Assembly: GCA_937991535.1 (NCBI GenBank)
Contig: CALKHN010000096.1
Span: 1 to 58,694, forward strand
Length of the DNA: 58,694 bases
Source: an uncultured Sphingobacteriales bacterium
GTDB taxonomy: Bacteria; Bacteroidota; Bacteroidia; Chitinophagales; Chitinophagaceae
Direction of reading: 5' to 3'
The number at the start of each line of letters is the position of its first letter. Position 1 is the stretch's first letter. Of the stretch, positions 32,858 to 41,196 are shown piece by piece. The translations under genes were made by a program, and so were the position numbers. The notes beneath the pieces are model-generated. The model saw only the letters and a list, made by a program, of their open reading frames with translations, was not told where the DNA came from and did no database searches.

Positions 32858-35245
32858 ATGATAAAAAATCTCTTACTCGTAGCCCTGAGAAATTTTAAAA
32901 GAGACAAATGGTACAGTCTTTTGAATATCCTTGGCCTTACCATTGGAATAACTTTTGGCTTATTCCTTATCTTTTATATTAAAGATGAGCTGAGTTATGA
33001 CAGGTATCACGGGAAGACCGACAGAATATATCGAATCAACTCCATCATAAAAGAAGCCGACAGGGATACCATGCGCTGGGCCATAGCACCGTTTCCATTG
33101 GGCCCCGCTTTGGCAAAAGATTATCCTGAAGCAGAGGAGTCTGTTCGGTTTGTGAACAGCGGACGGACCATGTTTAAGAATGGTGGGTTAAGATTGTATG
33201 AAGACAAGGTATTTTTTGCCGACAGCAATGTGTTTCGTGTATTCAGCCATCCTTTCATTGAAGGAAATCCGGAAACAGCATTGAAAGAGCCCAACACAGT
33301 TGTACTTTCTCAGTCATCAGCCATAAAGTTTTTTGGCACACATAAATCTTACGTTGGTAAAACTTTAGAAAATGTAAATGGCAAAGTATACAAAGTAACA
33401 GGTGTGATGAAAGATGTTCCCAAAAATTCCCACTTCATTTTTAATATCCTGGTTTCGAGAAGTTCCCTTCCGGCTGACTTTGCAAACAACTGGGGAAACT
33501 TTGATTACTTCACTTACGTGTTGCTAAAACCAGGTACAACTGCGGCCGTTTTTGATAACAAGATGAAACCCATGTACGATAAATACCTGGCTTCCATTTT
33601 CGCGCAGTATAATATCAAAATCAGGTTTGAAGCACAACCTATCACGTCTATACATCTTCACTCCACTACAACAAACGAGCCCGAAGAAACGGGTAGCATG
33701 TCGTATATCTATATATTTTCGGCTGTAGCATTTTTTATGCTTTTAATCGCCTGCATTAACTACATGAATTTAACTACGGCAAGATCTGCAAGAAGAGCCA
33801 AAGAGATAGGAATAAGGAAAGTAACCGGCTCAAACAAAATACAACTGGTGCTGCAATTCCTGATTGAATCAACATTAACAGCCTTCATTGCACTTTTGCT
33901 GAGCATCGGGCTGATTGCGCTCTTTCTTCCCATGTTCAATACATTGTCTGGAAAATTTATTTTCTTCGGCACATTATTCAAACCGGATACCATACTTATT
34001 CTGCTGGCTGTAGTTGTGTTTGTTGGAATTGTGGGTGGAAGTTACCCTGCGTTTTATTTATCTAAATTCAACTCTGTTAGTGTACTGAAGGGAAGCCTGG
34101 CAAAAGGTTCCAGCAATGTTAATTTAAGAAGGGCTTTGGTGGTGATTCAGTTTTCCATATCCATGATCATGCTCATTTGCACATGGGTGGTTTATGGGCA
34201 GCTTCAATATTTAAGAAATAAGGATCTTGGTTTTGATAAAGCCCAGGTGATGACTGCATCGGCTGTTACAGACCGGGATATTCAAAGCGCTGTTCTTTCT
34301 TTTAAGAATGAGATGCGCAACAACCCGCAGGTGGTTTCTGTTAGCTCCGCAAGCTCAGTGCCCGGGCAGGGGAACAGCTTTAATCTGTTCTCTGTTCAAA
34401 CCAAAGATGGGTATGTAGATAAAGGAGTAGATGTATATGCCATTGATGAAGACTATATTAAAACACTTGGCATTAAGCTGTCAAAGGGCAGGAACTTCTC
34501 AGGGCTTGCAGATACGCTGCATGGCATGCTGGTGAATGAGAAAATGGTGCAGGAGTTTGGCTGGGGTGATAACCCTCTTGGAAAGAGAGTGAAATTTCCC
34601 GGCGATACTTCAGGCAATTATCTTGAAGTGGTAGGCGTGGTAAAAGACTTCAATCAAAAATCCTTATATAATCCTATTGCTCCATTGATCCTCTTGTACA
34701 GGCCCAATACCAATCTTATTCAGCTAAAATTAAGCACTGCAAATATTCCTTCGGCCATTGCAGGCATCGAAAACACCTGGAAAAAAAACTTTCCCGACAT
34801 TCCTTTTCAGTATACGTTCCTCGACCAGGATTTTGATTCGCAGTATGCCGCTGATCAGAAGCGTGGAAAGATATTTACAGCATTCTCGGTACTTACGATA
34901 TTCATTACATGCCTGGGGCTTTTGGGACTGATTGCGTTTACAACGGCACAAAGGCAAAAAGAGATCAGTATCCGAAAAGTGATGGGCGCAAATGTTGGTC
35001 AGATCGTTCCGCTGATTACAAAGAACTTTGTTGTGCTGGTTGGATTATCATGTATTGTTGCTTTTCCGGTTGCGTGGTATTTTATGGCTAAATGGTTAAA
35101 TATTTTTCCCTACAATACCGGATTAAATATTATGCCATTTTTACTTTCTGCGCTGGTTGTATTGGCGATAACAATGCTTACGGTTATATTTCATACGATA
35201 CGGGCCGCGGTGGCTAACCCGGTGAAAGCGCTTAGAAGTGAATGA
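32858..35245 (+). CDS. FtsX/MacB-type ABC permease 4
   Basis: 795 residues. DELSYDRY at about 45, first FtsX motif KEIGIRKVTG (about 313), second KEISIRKVMGAN (about 699), tail ANPVKALRSE. The second motif and the region just before it (LIAFTTAQRQKEISI) depart from the AEQRTKEIGI form of copies 1 and 3. Otherwise the helix layout is the same. It lies 180 bp downstream of permease 3 with no promoter-like module between. Substrate unknown. Confidence 0.9.
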   Translation: MIKNLLLVALRNFKRDKWYSLLNILGLTIGITFGLFLIFYIKDELSYDRYHGKTDRIYRINSIIKEADRDTMRWAIAPFPLGPALAKDYPEAEESVRFVNSGRTMFKNGGLRLYEDKVFFADSNVFRVFSHPFIEGNPETALKEPNTVVLSQSSAIKFFGTHKSYVGKTLENVNGKVYKVTGVMKDVPKNSHFIFNILVSRSSLPADFANNWGNFDYFTYVLLKPGTTAAVFDNKMKPMYDKYLASIFAQYNIKIRFEAQPITSIHLHSTTTNEPEETGSMSYIYIFSAVAFFMLLIACINYMNLTTARSARRAKEIGIRKVTGSNKIQLVLQFLIESTLTAFIALLLSIGLIALFLPMFNTLSGKFIFFGTLFKPDTILILLAVVVFVGIVGGSYPAFYLSKFNSVSVLKGSLAKGSSNVNLRRALVVIQFSISMIMLICTWVVYGQLQYLRNKDLGFDKAQVMTASAVTDRDIQSAVLSFKNEMRNNPQVVSVSSASSVPGQGNSFNLFSVQTKDGYVDKGVDVYAIDEDYIKTLGIKLSKGRNFSGLADTLHGMLVNEKMVQEFGWGDNPLGKRVKFPGDTSGNYLEVVGVVKDFNQKSLYNPIAPLILLYRPNTNLIQLKLSTANIPSAIAGIENTWKKNFPDIPFQYTFLDQDFDSQYAADQKRGKIFTAFSVLTIFITCLGLLGLIAFTTAQRQKEISIRKVMGANVGQIVPLITKNFVVLVGLSCIVAFPVAWYFMAKWLNIFPYNTGLNIMPFLLSALVVLAITMLTVIFHTIRAAVANPVKALRSE

Positions 35246-35290
35246 TACAAATGTGGAAAACGTGGAGATGTGAAAAATATGAAAATGAAA

Positions 35291-35325
35291 GCGGCGGTAC
35301 GCGACCAAAGAGGCGTCAGACCACG
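35291..35325. repeat. Spacer hairpin repeat, copy 6
   Basis: Starts GCGGCGGTACGCGACCAAAG and ends with the GCGTCAGACC motif followed by ACGG. Filler of the AATTTGAAAATTTGGC type follows directly. Confidence 0.7.
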
Positions 35326-35424
35326 GCTAATTTGAAAATTTGGCAATTTGAAAATTGGAAAATGATGCAGCAGAAAACCACGAACCTGCCTGCCTTGGCG
35401 GATCGGAAATCATAAATCGACTTC

Positions 35425-37851
35425 ATGATAAAAAATTATTTCAAAATCGCATGGCGCAGCCTGGCAAGAAACAAAGCGTATACTACTATTAATGTGGCAG
35501 GACTTGCAACAGGTATTGCTGCCTCCCTGCTTATTTTTATAGTGGTATCATTCGAGCTGAGCTACGATACCTTTCAAACAAACTACAACCGTACTTACCG
35601 CGTTGTTACGTCATCAAAACATGCAGACGGCAGTATGGATTATAACCCTGGCGTACCCTGCCCGGCTTATGATGCATTGAAAACGGCCTTACCTCAAATT
35701 GAAAAAATGGTTGCACTGAATGCAAGTTCCGGCAACCAGTTTACCGTTCTGGGCAACAATCCCGGCAATGATGTAGCGATCAGCAAAAAATTTATCGAAG
35801 AGGGTAATATGATTTTTACCCAGCCCGCTTATTTTGATATATTCAATGCAAAATGGCTTGCCGGAAACAAAAATTCCCTGTCAGATCCCGGCAACGTGGT
35901 CATTGATAGATCTACTGCCATAAAATATTTTGGCGATTGGAAGAAGGCTGAAGGACAGTTTCTTAAAATGGACAACACGGTACTGCTGAAGGTATCCGGC
36001 GTTGTTGAAGATATGCCGGCCAATACTGATTTCCCGATAAAAATATTTGCGTCATACGAAGATTTTAAAAGATACCCCGACAATTTTGGTTACTCTGCCG
36101 AATGGGGAAGTCTCAGCAGCAATCACCAGGTATATTTTATGCTCCCACCGAATGTAACTGCGCAAAGCATTCAGTCCGGAATAGAAAGCTTCGTCAAAAA
36201 GCATTCCCCAAATTCAGGACGAAGTAAACGAATGCTGCTATTACAGCCCATGAAAGACTTTCACTTCAATGCGCGGTATGGTGCGCTTGGCGATCACAGT
36301 TCCAGCAAAACGATATTGTGGACGCTTGCGCTGATTGGCTCACTGATCATCATTATGGCTTCCATCAACTTTATTAATCTTTCCACCGCACAGGCCATTG
36401 GCCGGGGCACGGAGGTTGGCATTCGCAAAGTATTGGGCAGCAGCCGCGGCCAGCTTATACGCCAGGTGATGGGAGAAACCTTCCTGGTTGTTTTATTTGC
36501 GCTTATCCTGGCGCTCGGTATTGCCAAATTGGTAATGCCCTGGTTAAGCAATGTTGCCAGCGTACCACCCGGCATTTCGTTGCTCACACCAGCAAGTGCC
36601 TTATTCTTATTTACAGTAATGATTTTGGTTACCCTGTTGTCTGGCGCCTATCCTGCGTTGGTCATATCGGGATTTAAGCCTGCGCTTGCCTTAAAAAGTA
36701 AGATCACTGTTGCCAGCATGGGCGGCATCTCCTTAAGAAGGGTTTTGGTTGTTACCCAGTTTGCCATTTCACAGGTACTTATCATTGGAACCATAGTAGC
36801 TGTTGGCCAGATGAACTTTGTACGAAATGCAGACCTTGGATTTAATAAAGAAGCTGTGCTGGTATTGCCTTCAAATGCGGGCAGCACTAACCTGGCGCGC
36901 ATGAACCCGCTAAAGGAACAGTTGCTGCAAAATCCCAATGTAATAAGCGTTTCATTTGCAAGTGATGAAGCTTCTTCGGAAAACAACTGGGCTTCCAATT
37001 TTGCTTTCGATAATAAAGAAGATGCCCCATTCCCGGTTTTTTCTAAATATGCTGATGAGGATTATGTAAAAACATTCGGATTGCAGATAATAGCCGGGAG
37101 AAGTTATTCGGCCAGTGATACGGTAAGGGAATATTTGATCAACGAAACCCTGGCCAAAAGACTGGGATTACAGGATCCCCAACAAGCTGTGGGAAAGAAC
37201 CTGCGGATGGGTGGCGGCCAATGGCTCCCGGTAGTTGGTGTGGTAAAAGATTTTAAAGTAAACTCCCTGCGGGAAGAAATAAAACCGCTTACCATTGCAG
37301 CAAGAAAAGATTTCTATTATACAATTGCCGTAAAACTCCGTACGCGAAACCTTCTTCAAACCAAGGCCCAAATACAAAAGCTATGGGAAAAAACATACCC
37401 GGAGTATGCGTATACCAGTCATTTTGCGGATGAAACCATTGAACGGTTTTACCGCCAGGAGACCCAGCTATCGCTGCTTTACAAAATCTTCGCCGGTATT
37501 GCCATCTTCATTTCCTGTCTTGGACTGTACGGACTGGTGTCTTATATGGTTGTACAAAAAACAAAGGAGGTGGGCATTCGCAAAGTACTGGGTGCAGGTG
37601 TGAGCAATATTGTACTGCTGTTTTCACGGGAATTTACTTTACTCATTGCTATTGCCTTTTTGATTGCGGTGCCGGCAGGTTGGTATTTGATGAGCGGCTG
37701 GTTACAAAATTTTGTTTACCGGATTGATATGGGTATAGGCGTTTTCATTTTAGCCATTGTTGCATCGCTCAGTATTGCATGGATAACGGTGGGTTACAGG
37801 GCGCTAAGGGCGGCGCTGGCAAACCCGGTGAAAGCATTGCGAACAGAGTAA
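35425..37851 (+). CDS. FtsX/MacB-type ABC permease 5
   Basis: 808 residues. The start MIKNYFKIAWRSLARNKAYT fits the family; the periplasmic domain opens with FELSYDTF. First FtsX motif is TEVGIRKVLGSS (about 328), second KEVGIRKVLGAG (about 712). The tail is ANPVKALRTE. SYMVVQKTKEVGI replaces the TYMAEQRTKEIGI block of other copies. The periplasmic domains are divergent. It lies 179 bp after permease 4 with no operator pair. Probably part of the permease 2-6 unit. Confidence 0.9.
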   Translation: MIKNYFKIAWRSLARNKAYTTINVAGLATGIAASLLIFIVVSFELSYDTFQTNYNRTYRVVTSSKHADGSMDYNPGVPCPAYDALKTALPQIEKMVALNASSGNQFTVLGNNPGNDVAISKKFIEEGNMIFTQPAYFDIFNAKWLAGNKNSLSDPGNVVIDRSTAIKYFGDWKKAEGQFLKMDNTVLLKVSGVVEDMPANTDFPIKIFASYEDFKRYPDNFGYSAEWGSLSSNHQVYFMLPPNVTAQSIQSGIESFVKKHSPNSGRSKRMLLLQPMKDFHFNARYGALGDHSSSKTILWTLALIGSLIIIMASINFINLSTAQAIGRGTEVGIRKVLGSSRGQLIRQVMGETFLVVLFALILALGIAKLVMPWLSNVASVPPGISLLTPASALFLFTVMILVTLLSGAYPALVISGFKPALALKSKITVASMGGISLRRVLVVTQFAISQVLIIGTIVAVGQMNFVRNADLGFNKEAVLVLPSNAGSTNLARMNPLKEQLLQNPNVISVSFASDEASSENNWASNFAFDNKEDAPFPVFSKYADEDYVKTFGLQIIAGRSYSASDTVREYLINETLAKRLGLQDPQQAVGKNLRMGGGQWLPVVGVVKDFKVNSLREEIKPLTIAARKDFYYTIAVKLRTRNLLQTKAQIQKLWEKTYPEYAYTSHFADETIERFYRQETQLSLLYKIFAGIAIFISCLGLYGLVSYMVVQKTKEVGIRKVLGAGVSNIVLLFSREFTLLIAIAFLIAVPAGWYLMSGWLQNFVYRIDMGIGVFILAIVASLSIAWITVGYRALRAALANPVKALRTE

Positions 37852-37865
37852 AACTCACCCCTACC

Positions 37866-37886
37866 CCTCTCCCGGCTGAGGAGAGG
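37866..37886. repeat. CCTCTCC/GGAGAGG hairpin
   Basis: A 7-bp perfect stem with a 7-nt loop, 14 bp after the stop codon of permease 5. In reverse orientation, the context (GGGTAGGGGTGAG) resembles a dispersed GGGGTGAGG-type repeat known in many Bacteroidota genomes. Confidence 0.6.
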
Positions 37887-37982
37887 AGTGCCTGAGGTCA
37901 GAGCGTGTGGAGTAAATGAAAAGGGGAAAACACAAAAACTCAGGATGATGAGAAATGAAAAAATCCTAACCGCACAGATATG

Positions 37983-38112
37983 CAAGGAATTATTTTAAAG
38001 ACGATGTGGCAGAATAAAAGTTTGGGGTTATTCCGGAGTGCCGTCCCTCTGCATAGTATGGAGAGGGAAAGAGCCCGCCCGAAAGACCTTCAGTCGGGCG
38101 GAGCTGAGGCTG
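37983..38112. repeat. Repeat element A, related to element at 40923-41055
   Basis: Contains GATGTGGCAGAATAAAAG, a CCCTCT/AGAGGG hairpin (38045-38067) and a CCGCCCGA/TCGGGCGG hairpin (38075-38101), in the same order as element B upstream of permease 7. It looks like a dispersed non-coding element. Confidence 0.6.
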
Positions 38113-38235
38113 TAGCATTTTTATCACTGATGCGTATTTATATGCAACATTTGTTTTTTTTACCGGTCTTTGGTTTGACACCCGTTGCTTTCGATAATGG
38201 TCAAACTGCGGTATTTCATCTTTCTTATAAATCGT

Positions 38236-40608
38236 ATGATCAAAAATTTCTTTAAAACAGCGTATCGGAACCTGGTGCGCAACAAGGGCTTTTCAAGCAT
38301 CAACATTACCGGGTTAGCCATAGGCATGGCCAGCGCCATCCTTATTTTACTGTGGATACAGAACGAAGTAAGCTATGACCAGTTCCACGATAAAAAAGAC
38401 AGGATCTATGAAGCCTGGAACCGGGCACGATTTGATGGTAAGCTCATGTGCTGGAACACTACCCCCAAAATACTGGCAAGAACGCTTGAACACGACCTTC
38501 CGGAAGTGGAAAGAGCAGTGCGGGTGAACTGGAACAGGAACCTGTTGTTTACCGTGGGCGATAAAAGAATAATGAAATCCGGCAACATGGTGGATACCGG
38601 CTTTCTTCAAATGTTCAGTTTTCCCCTGCTCAGAGGCAATGCTGCCACAGCACTCAATAATATGCATTCTATTGTGCTTACGGAAACAACGGCTAAAAGT
38701 CTTTTTGGCAATGAAGATGCAATGGGCAAAACAATTAAAGTAGACAACAAAGATAATTTTACAGTAACAGGCATTCTAAAAGACTTTCCCAATCATTCAA
38801 GATTTACTTCGGAATACCTGATACCCTGGTCGTATTTAAGGCATACCGGCGACGATGATTCCAGTTGGGGCAACAACAGCACCCGCACCTATGTAATGCT
38901 GAAGCCCAGTGCTACGCTGGCTTCCGTAGCACCCAAATTGCAGGTGTTAAAGCAAAAATACGATGAGGAAGCCCGTACAGATAAATGGGAAATGTTCATC
39001 TATCCCTTGAAAAAATGGCGCTTGTATTCGAGTTTTACCAACGGAGCGGAAGATGGTCGCGGACGTATTGAATTCGTGCGTTTGTTTGGCATTATAGCCG
39101 CTTTTATTCTGCTCATAGCCTGCATCAATTTTATGAACCTGAGCACTGCACGCAGCGAAAAAAGAGCAAAAGAAGTAGGCATCCGCAAAGTGGTGGGTGC
39201 CCGCAAAGGAACCCTGGTAGGACAATTTATAGGAGAATCCATTTTACTTTCCTTCCTGGCGGCATTGCTGGCTCTGCTTATTGTAGTGATCAGCTTACCC
39301 GCATACAACGAGCTTACCGACAAAAAGCTGTTCATTGATTTTTCGGATGTCAACACCTGGCTGGCAGGCATAGGCTTTATTGTATTCACCGGTGTATTAG
39401 CAGGCAGCTACCCTGCTTTTTTTCTTTCATCTTTTCAACCGGTAAAAGTACTCAAAGGCACTTTTAAAAAAGCGCATGCTTTGGTTACACCACGTAAAAT
39501 ACTGGTAGTACTTCAATTTACATTTGCTATTATCCTTATTATCTGTACCATAATCGTTAAACAGCAGATTGACTATGCCCGTAACCGGGAAACGGGTTAT
39601 GATAAAGACAACCTGGTATACCATTTCATTTCAAACGACATTGAAAAAAACTATGCGCTTATTAAAAATGAACTGCTTGCTTCCGGGGCTGCTACGTCGG
39701 TAGTAAAAACGAACTCCCCGCTTACGGAAGTGTGGAGCGATGGCTGGGGCCAGGAATGGGAAGGGAAAGACCCGAATGATAAAACGGATTTTTACCGCTA
39801 TGTGGCCGATGACGGGTTGGGAGCCGCCACCGGTATGCAATTCATACAGGGGCGCGACTTTGATCTGAAAAAGTTCCCTACCGATTCAACAGGAATGATC
39901 ATCAACGAATCTTCGCTGAAGGTGATGAAATTCAAAGATCCGCTTGGAAAAACCGTCAAAGACAATGGCATCACCTGGCACATTATCGGCGTAATAAAGG
40001 ATTTTATCATTACTTCTCCCTATGAGCCCATCCGCCCGATGCTCATCATGGGAGCCAAATCCAACTGGTTTCAAACCGTGCTTATTAAGCTTAACGATGA
40101 GCATCCAGTTGCACAAAACCTGAAAGCGGCCGAAGCCATTTTTAAAAAATTCAACCCCGAATATCCTTTCGATTACAAATTTGTTGATGAGGAATATGCC
40201 AAAAAATTTGAGAACGAACAACGCCAGGGAACCCTGGCCGCATTGTTTGCAGCGCTTACCATATTCATTTCCTGCTTAGGGTTGTTTGGTCTGGCTACCT
40301 ATATGGCCGAAAACCGGATCAAAGAGATTGGCGTTAGAAAGGTGCTGGGTGCATCCGTTACAGGCATTACTGCCCTGCTCTCAAAAGATTTTTTAAAGCT
40401 TGTTTTCGTGTCTTTTGTTATCGCTGCACCGTTGTCGTGGTGGGCTATGTACAAATGGCTGCAGGATTATTCTTACCGCGTAAGCATTCAATGGTGGGTA
40501 TTTGCCCTGGCTTGCCTGGTATCTGTAATGATCGCGTTGCTCACCATAAGCTATCAATCCATCAAAGCAGCCATGGCCAACCCCGTGAAATCACTCCGAA
40601 CAGAGTGA
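38236..40608 (+). CDS. FtsX/MacB-type ABC permease 6
   Basis: 790 residues from the ATG at 38236 (MIKNFFKTAYRNLVRNKGFS), which matches the conserved start of the other copies; an in-frame ATG at 38185 would add 17 residues unlike any paralogue. NEVSYDQF opens the periplasmic domain. FtsX motifs are KEVGIRKVVG (about 311) and KEIGVRKVLGAS (about 694). The tail is ANPVKSLRTE. Its first half is the closest in the array to the broken ninth copy (shared KKWRLYSSF-like and LSTARSEKRA segments). Confidence 0.9.
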   Translation: MIKNFFKTAYRNLVRNKGFSSINITGLAIGMASAILILLWIQNEVSYDQFHDKKDRIYEAWNRARFDGKLMCWNTTPKILARTLEHDLPEVERAVRVNWNRNLLFTVGDKRIMKSGNMVDTGFLQMFSFPLLRGNAATALNNMHSIVLTETTAKSLFGNEDAMGKTIKVDNKDNFTVTGILKDFPNHSRFTSEYLIPWSYLRHTGDDDSSWGNNSTRTYVMLKPSATLASVAPKLQVLKQKYDEEARTDKWEMFIYPLKKWRLYSSFTNGAEDGRGRIEFVRLFGIIAAFILLIACINFMNLSTARSEKRAKEVGIRKVVGARKGTLVGQFIGESILLSFLAALLALLIVVISLPAYNELTDKKLFIDFSDVNTWLAGIGFIVFTGVLAGSYPAFFLSSFQPVKVLKGTFKKAHALVTPRKILVVLQFTFAIILIICTIIVKQQIDYARNRETGYDKDNLVYHFISNDIEKNYALIKNELLASGAATSVVKTNSPLTEVWSDGWGQEWEGKDPNDKTDFYRYVADDGLGAATGMQFIQGRDFDLKKFPTDSTGMIINESSLKVMKFKDPLGKTVKDNGITWHIIGVIKDFIITSPYEPIRPMLIMGAKSNWFQTVLIKLNDEHPVAQNLKAAEAIFKKFNPEYPFDYKFVDEEYAKKFENEQRQGTLAALFAALTIFISCLGLFGLATYMAENRIKEIGVRKVLGASVTGITALLSKDFLKLVFVSFVIAAPLSWWAMYKWLQDYSYRVSIQWWVFALACLVSVMIALLTISYQSIKAAMANPVKSLRTE

Positions 40609-40646
40609 GTCCGTCATTGCCATCTGCCGCGACGGAGCTACAAAAA

Positions 40647-40680
40647 GCGATCGGTATGCGACGAAGGCGCGTCAGACCGC
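40647..40680. repeat. Spacer hairpin repeat, copy 7
   Basis: GCGATC...GACCGC ends with the core GTATGCGACGAAGGCGCGTC. Located 38 bp after the stop codon of permease 6 and followed by AATTTGAAAATG filler. Confidence 0.75.
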
Positions 40681-40728
40681 TGTGTAATTTGAAAATGACA
40701 GTGAAAAAACAGTAACGTAAAAATGAAC

Positions 40729-40761
40729 GCAGTCGTCGCGCAATGAAGAAGCACAGACCGC
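40729..40761. repeat. Spacer hairpin repeat, copy 8 (degenerate)
   Basis: GCAGTC at the left and GACCGC at the right with a diverged core (GTCGCGCAATGAAGAAGCAC). Second copy in the same spacer. Confidence 0.6.
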
Positions 40762-40922
40762 GGAATAACTGTGGAAGTGTGGAAACGTGATAAATGTGAA
40801 AATGCCTGCTTCGTTCAGGGTGTTATTCCCATTCTAAAACAATGATGGCTCACAGCTGACACCTGATAGCTTCAACTTCACAAAGAGAGTTTAAGAACGG
40901 AGCTATTCTGTAAGAGGCTGAG

Positions 40923-41055
40923 GCATGTCGGGATTTATTCTGAAGCTAATGCGGCAGAACTCAAAAGTTCGACACTCTTCTGCTGCACAGCCCTCTCCAT
41001 TACATGGAGAGGGAAAGAGCCAGCCCGAACGATGTTCAGCCGGGCGGGGTGAGGC
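40923..41055. repeat. Repeat element B, related to element at 37983-38112
   Basis: Contains AATGCGGCAGAACTCAAAAG, a CCCTCTCC/GGAGAGGG hairpin (40991-41013), then AGCCCG...CGGGC and GGGGTGAGG. The order of parts matches element A. It ends 3 bp before the operator pair. Confidence 0.65.
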
Positions 41056-41058
41056 AAC

Positions 41059-41095
41059 CGTCCGTTATCGTACACTTTCCGTCCGTTATCGCACA
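41059..41095 (+). promoter_or_regulatory. Tandem operator pair upstream of permease 7
   Basis: CGTCCGTTATCGTACA (41059-41074) and CGTCCGTTATCGCACA (41080-41095) are nearly identical palindromes 5 bp apart, centres 21 bp apart. The arrangement is the same as before permease 2, with different N4 cores, which argues that the half-sites are what is conserved. Confidence 0.7.
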
Positions 41096-41145
41096 AAATA
41101 TTTTACCATGGATTGCAAGTAATTACAATTCAAATTGTTATAAAG

Positions 41146-41160
41146 TGGCATGGGTCTTGA
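41146..41160 (+). promoter_or_regulatory. Sigma-54-like promoter upstream of permease 7
   Basis: TGGCAT-GGGTC-TTGA matches TGGCAC-N5-TTGC at all but two positions. It is 58 bp from the centre of the nearer operator and 36 bp before the ATG at 41197, almost the same spacing as for permease 2. Confidence 0.55.
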
Positions 41161-41196
41161 AAAATAGATTCATCCCCTCATTCTTCAAGCAATCAT

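Larger units (their letters stand above)
37852..38235. other. 384-bp spacer upstream of permease 6
   Basis: Holds a CCTCTCC/GGAGAGG hairpin (37866-37886), and element A (about 37983-38112) with two further hairpins. It lacks a full GCGGTC-type repeat and has no operator pair. The T-rich stretch around 38155 shows no clear promoter. Confidence 0.5.
40609..41196. other. 588-bp spacer upstream of permease 7
   Basis: The longest spacer in the array. It holds two GCGGTC-type hairpin repeats, AATTTGAAAATG filler, a GATGGCTCACAGCTGACACC segment (40852 on) of the GCTGA-rich dispersed type, element B (40923-41055), the tandem operator pair (41059-41095) and a sigma-54-like element (41146-41160). Confidence 0.6.

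Noticed and set aside
37980..38255. Short ORFs across repeat elements A and B (also 40925-41122)
   Set aside because: Their similar starts are explained by the repeated DNA; they contain hairpin-derived Arg/Gly-rich runs and no known domain.
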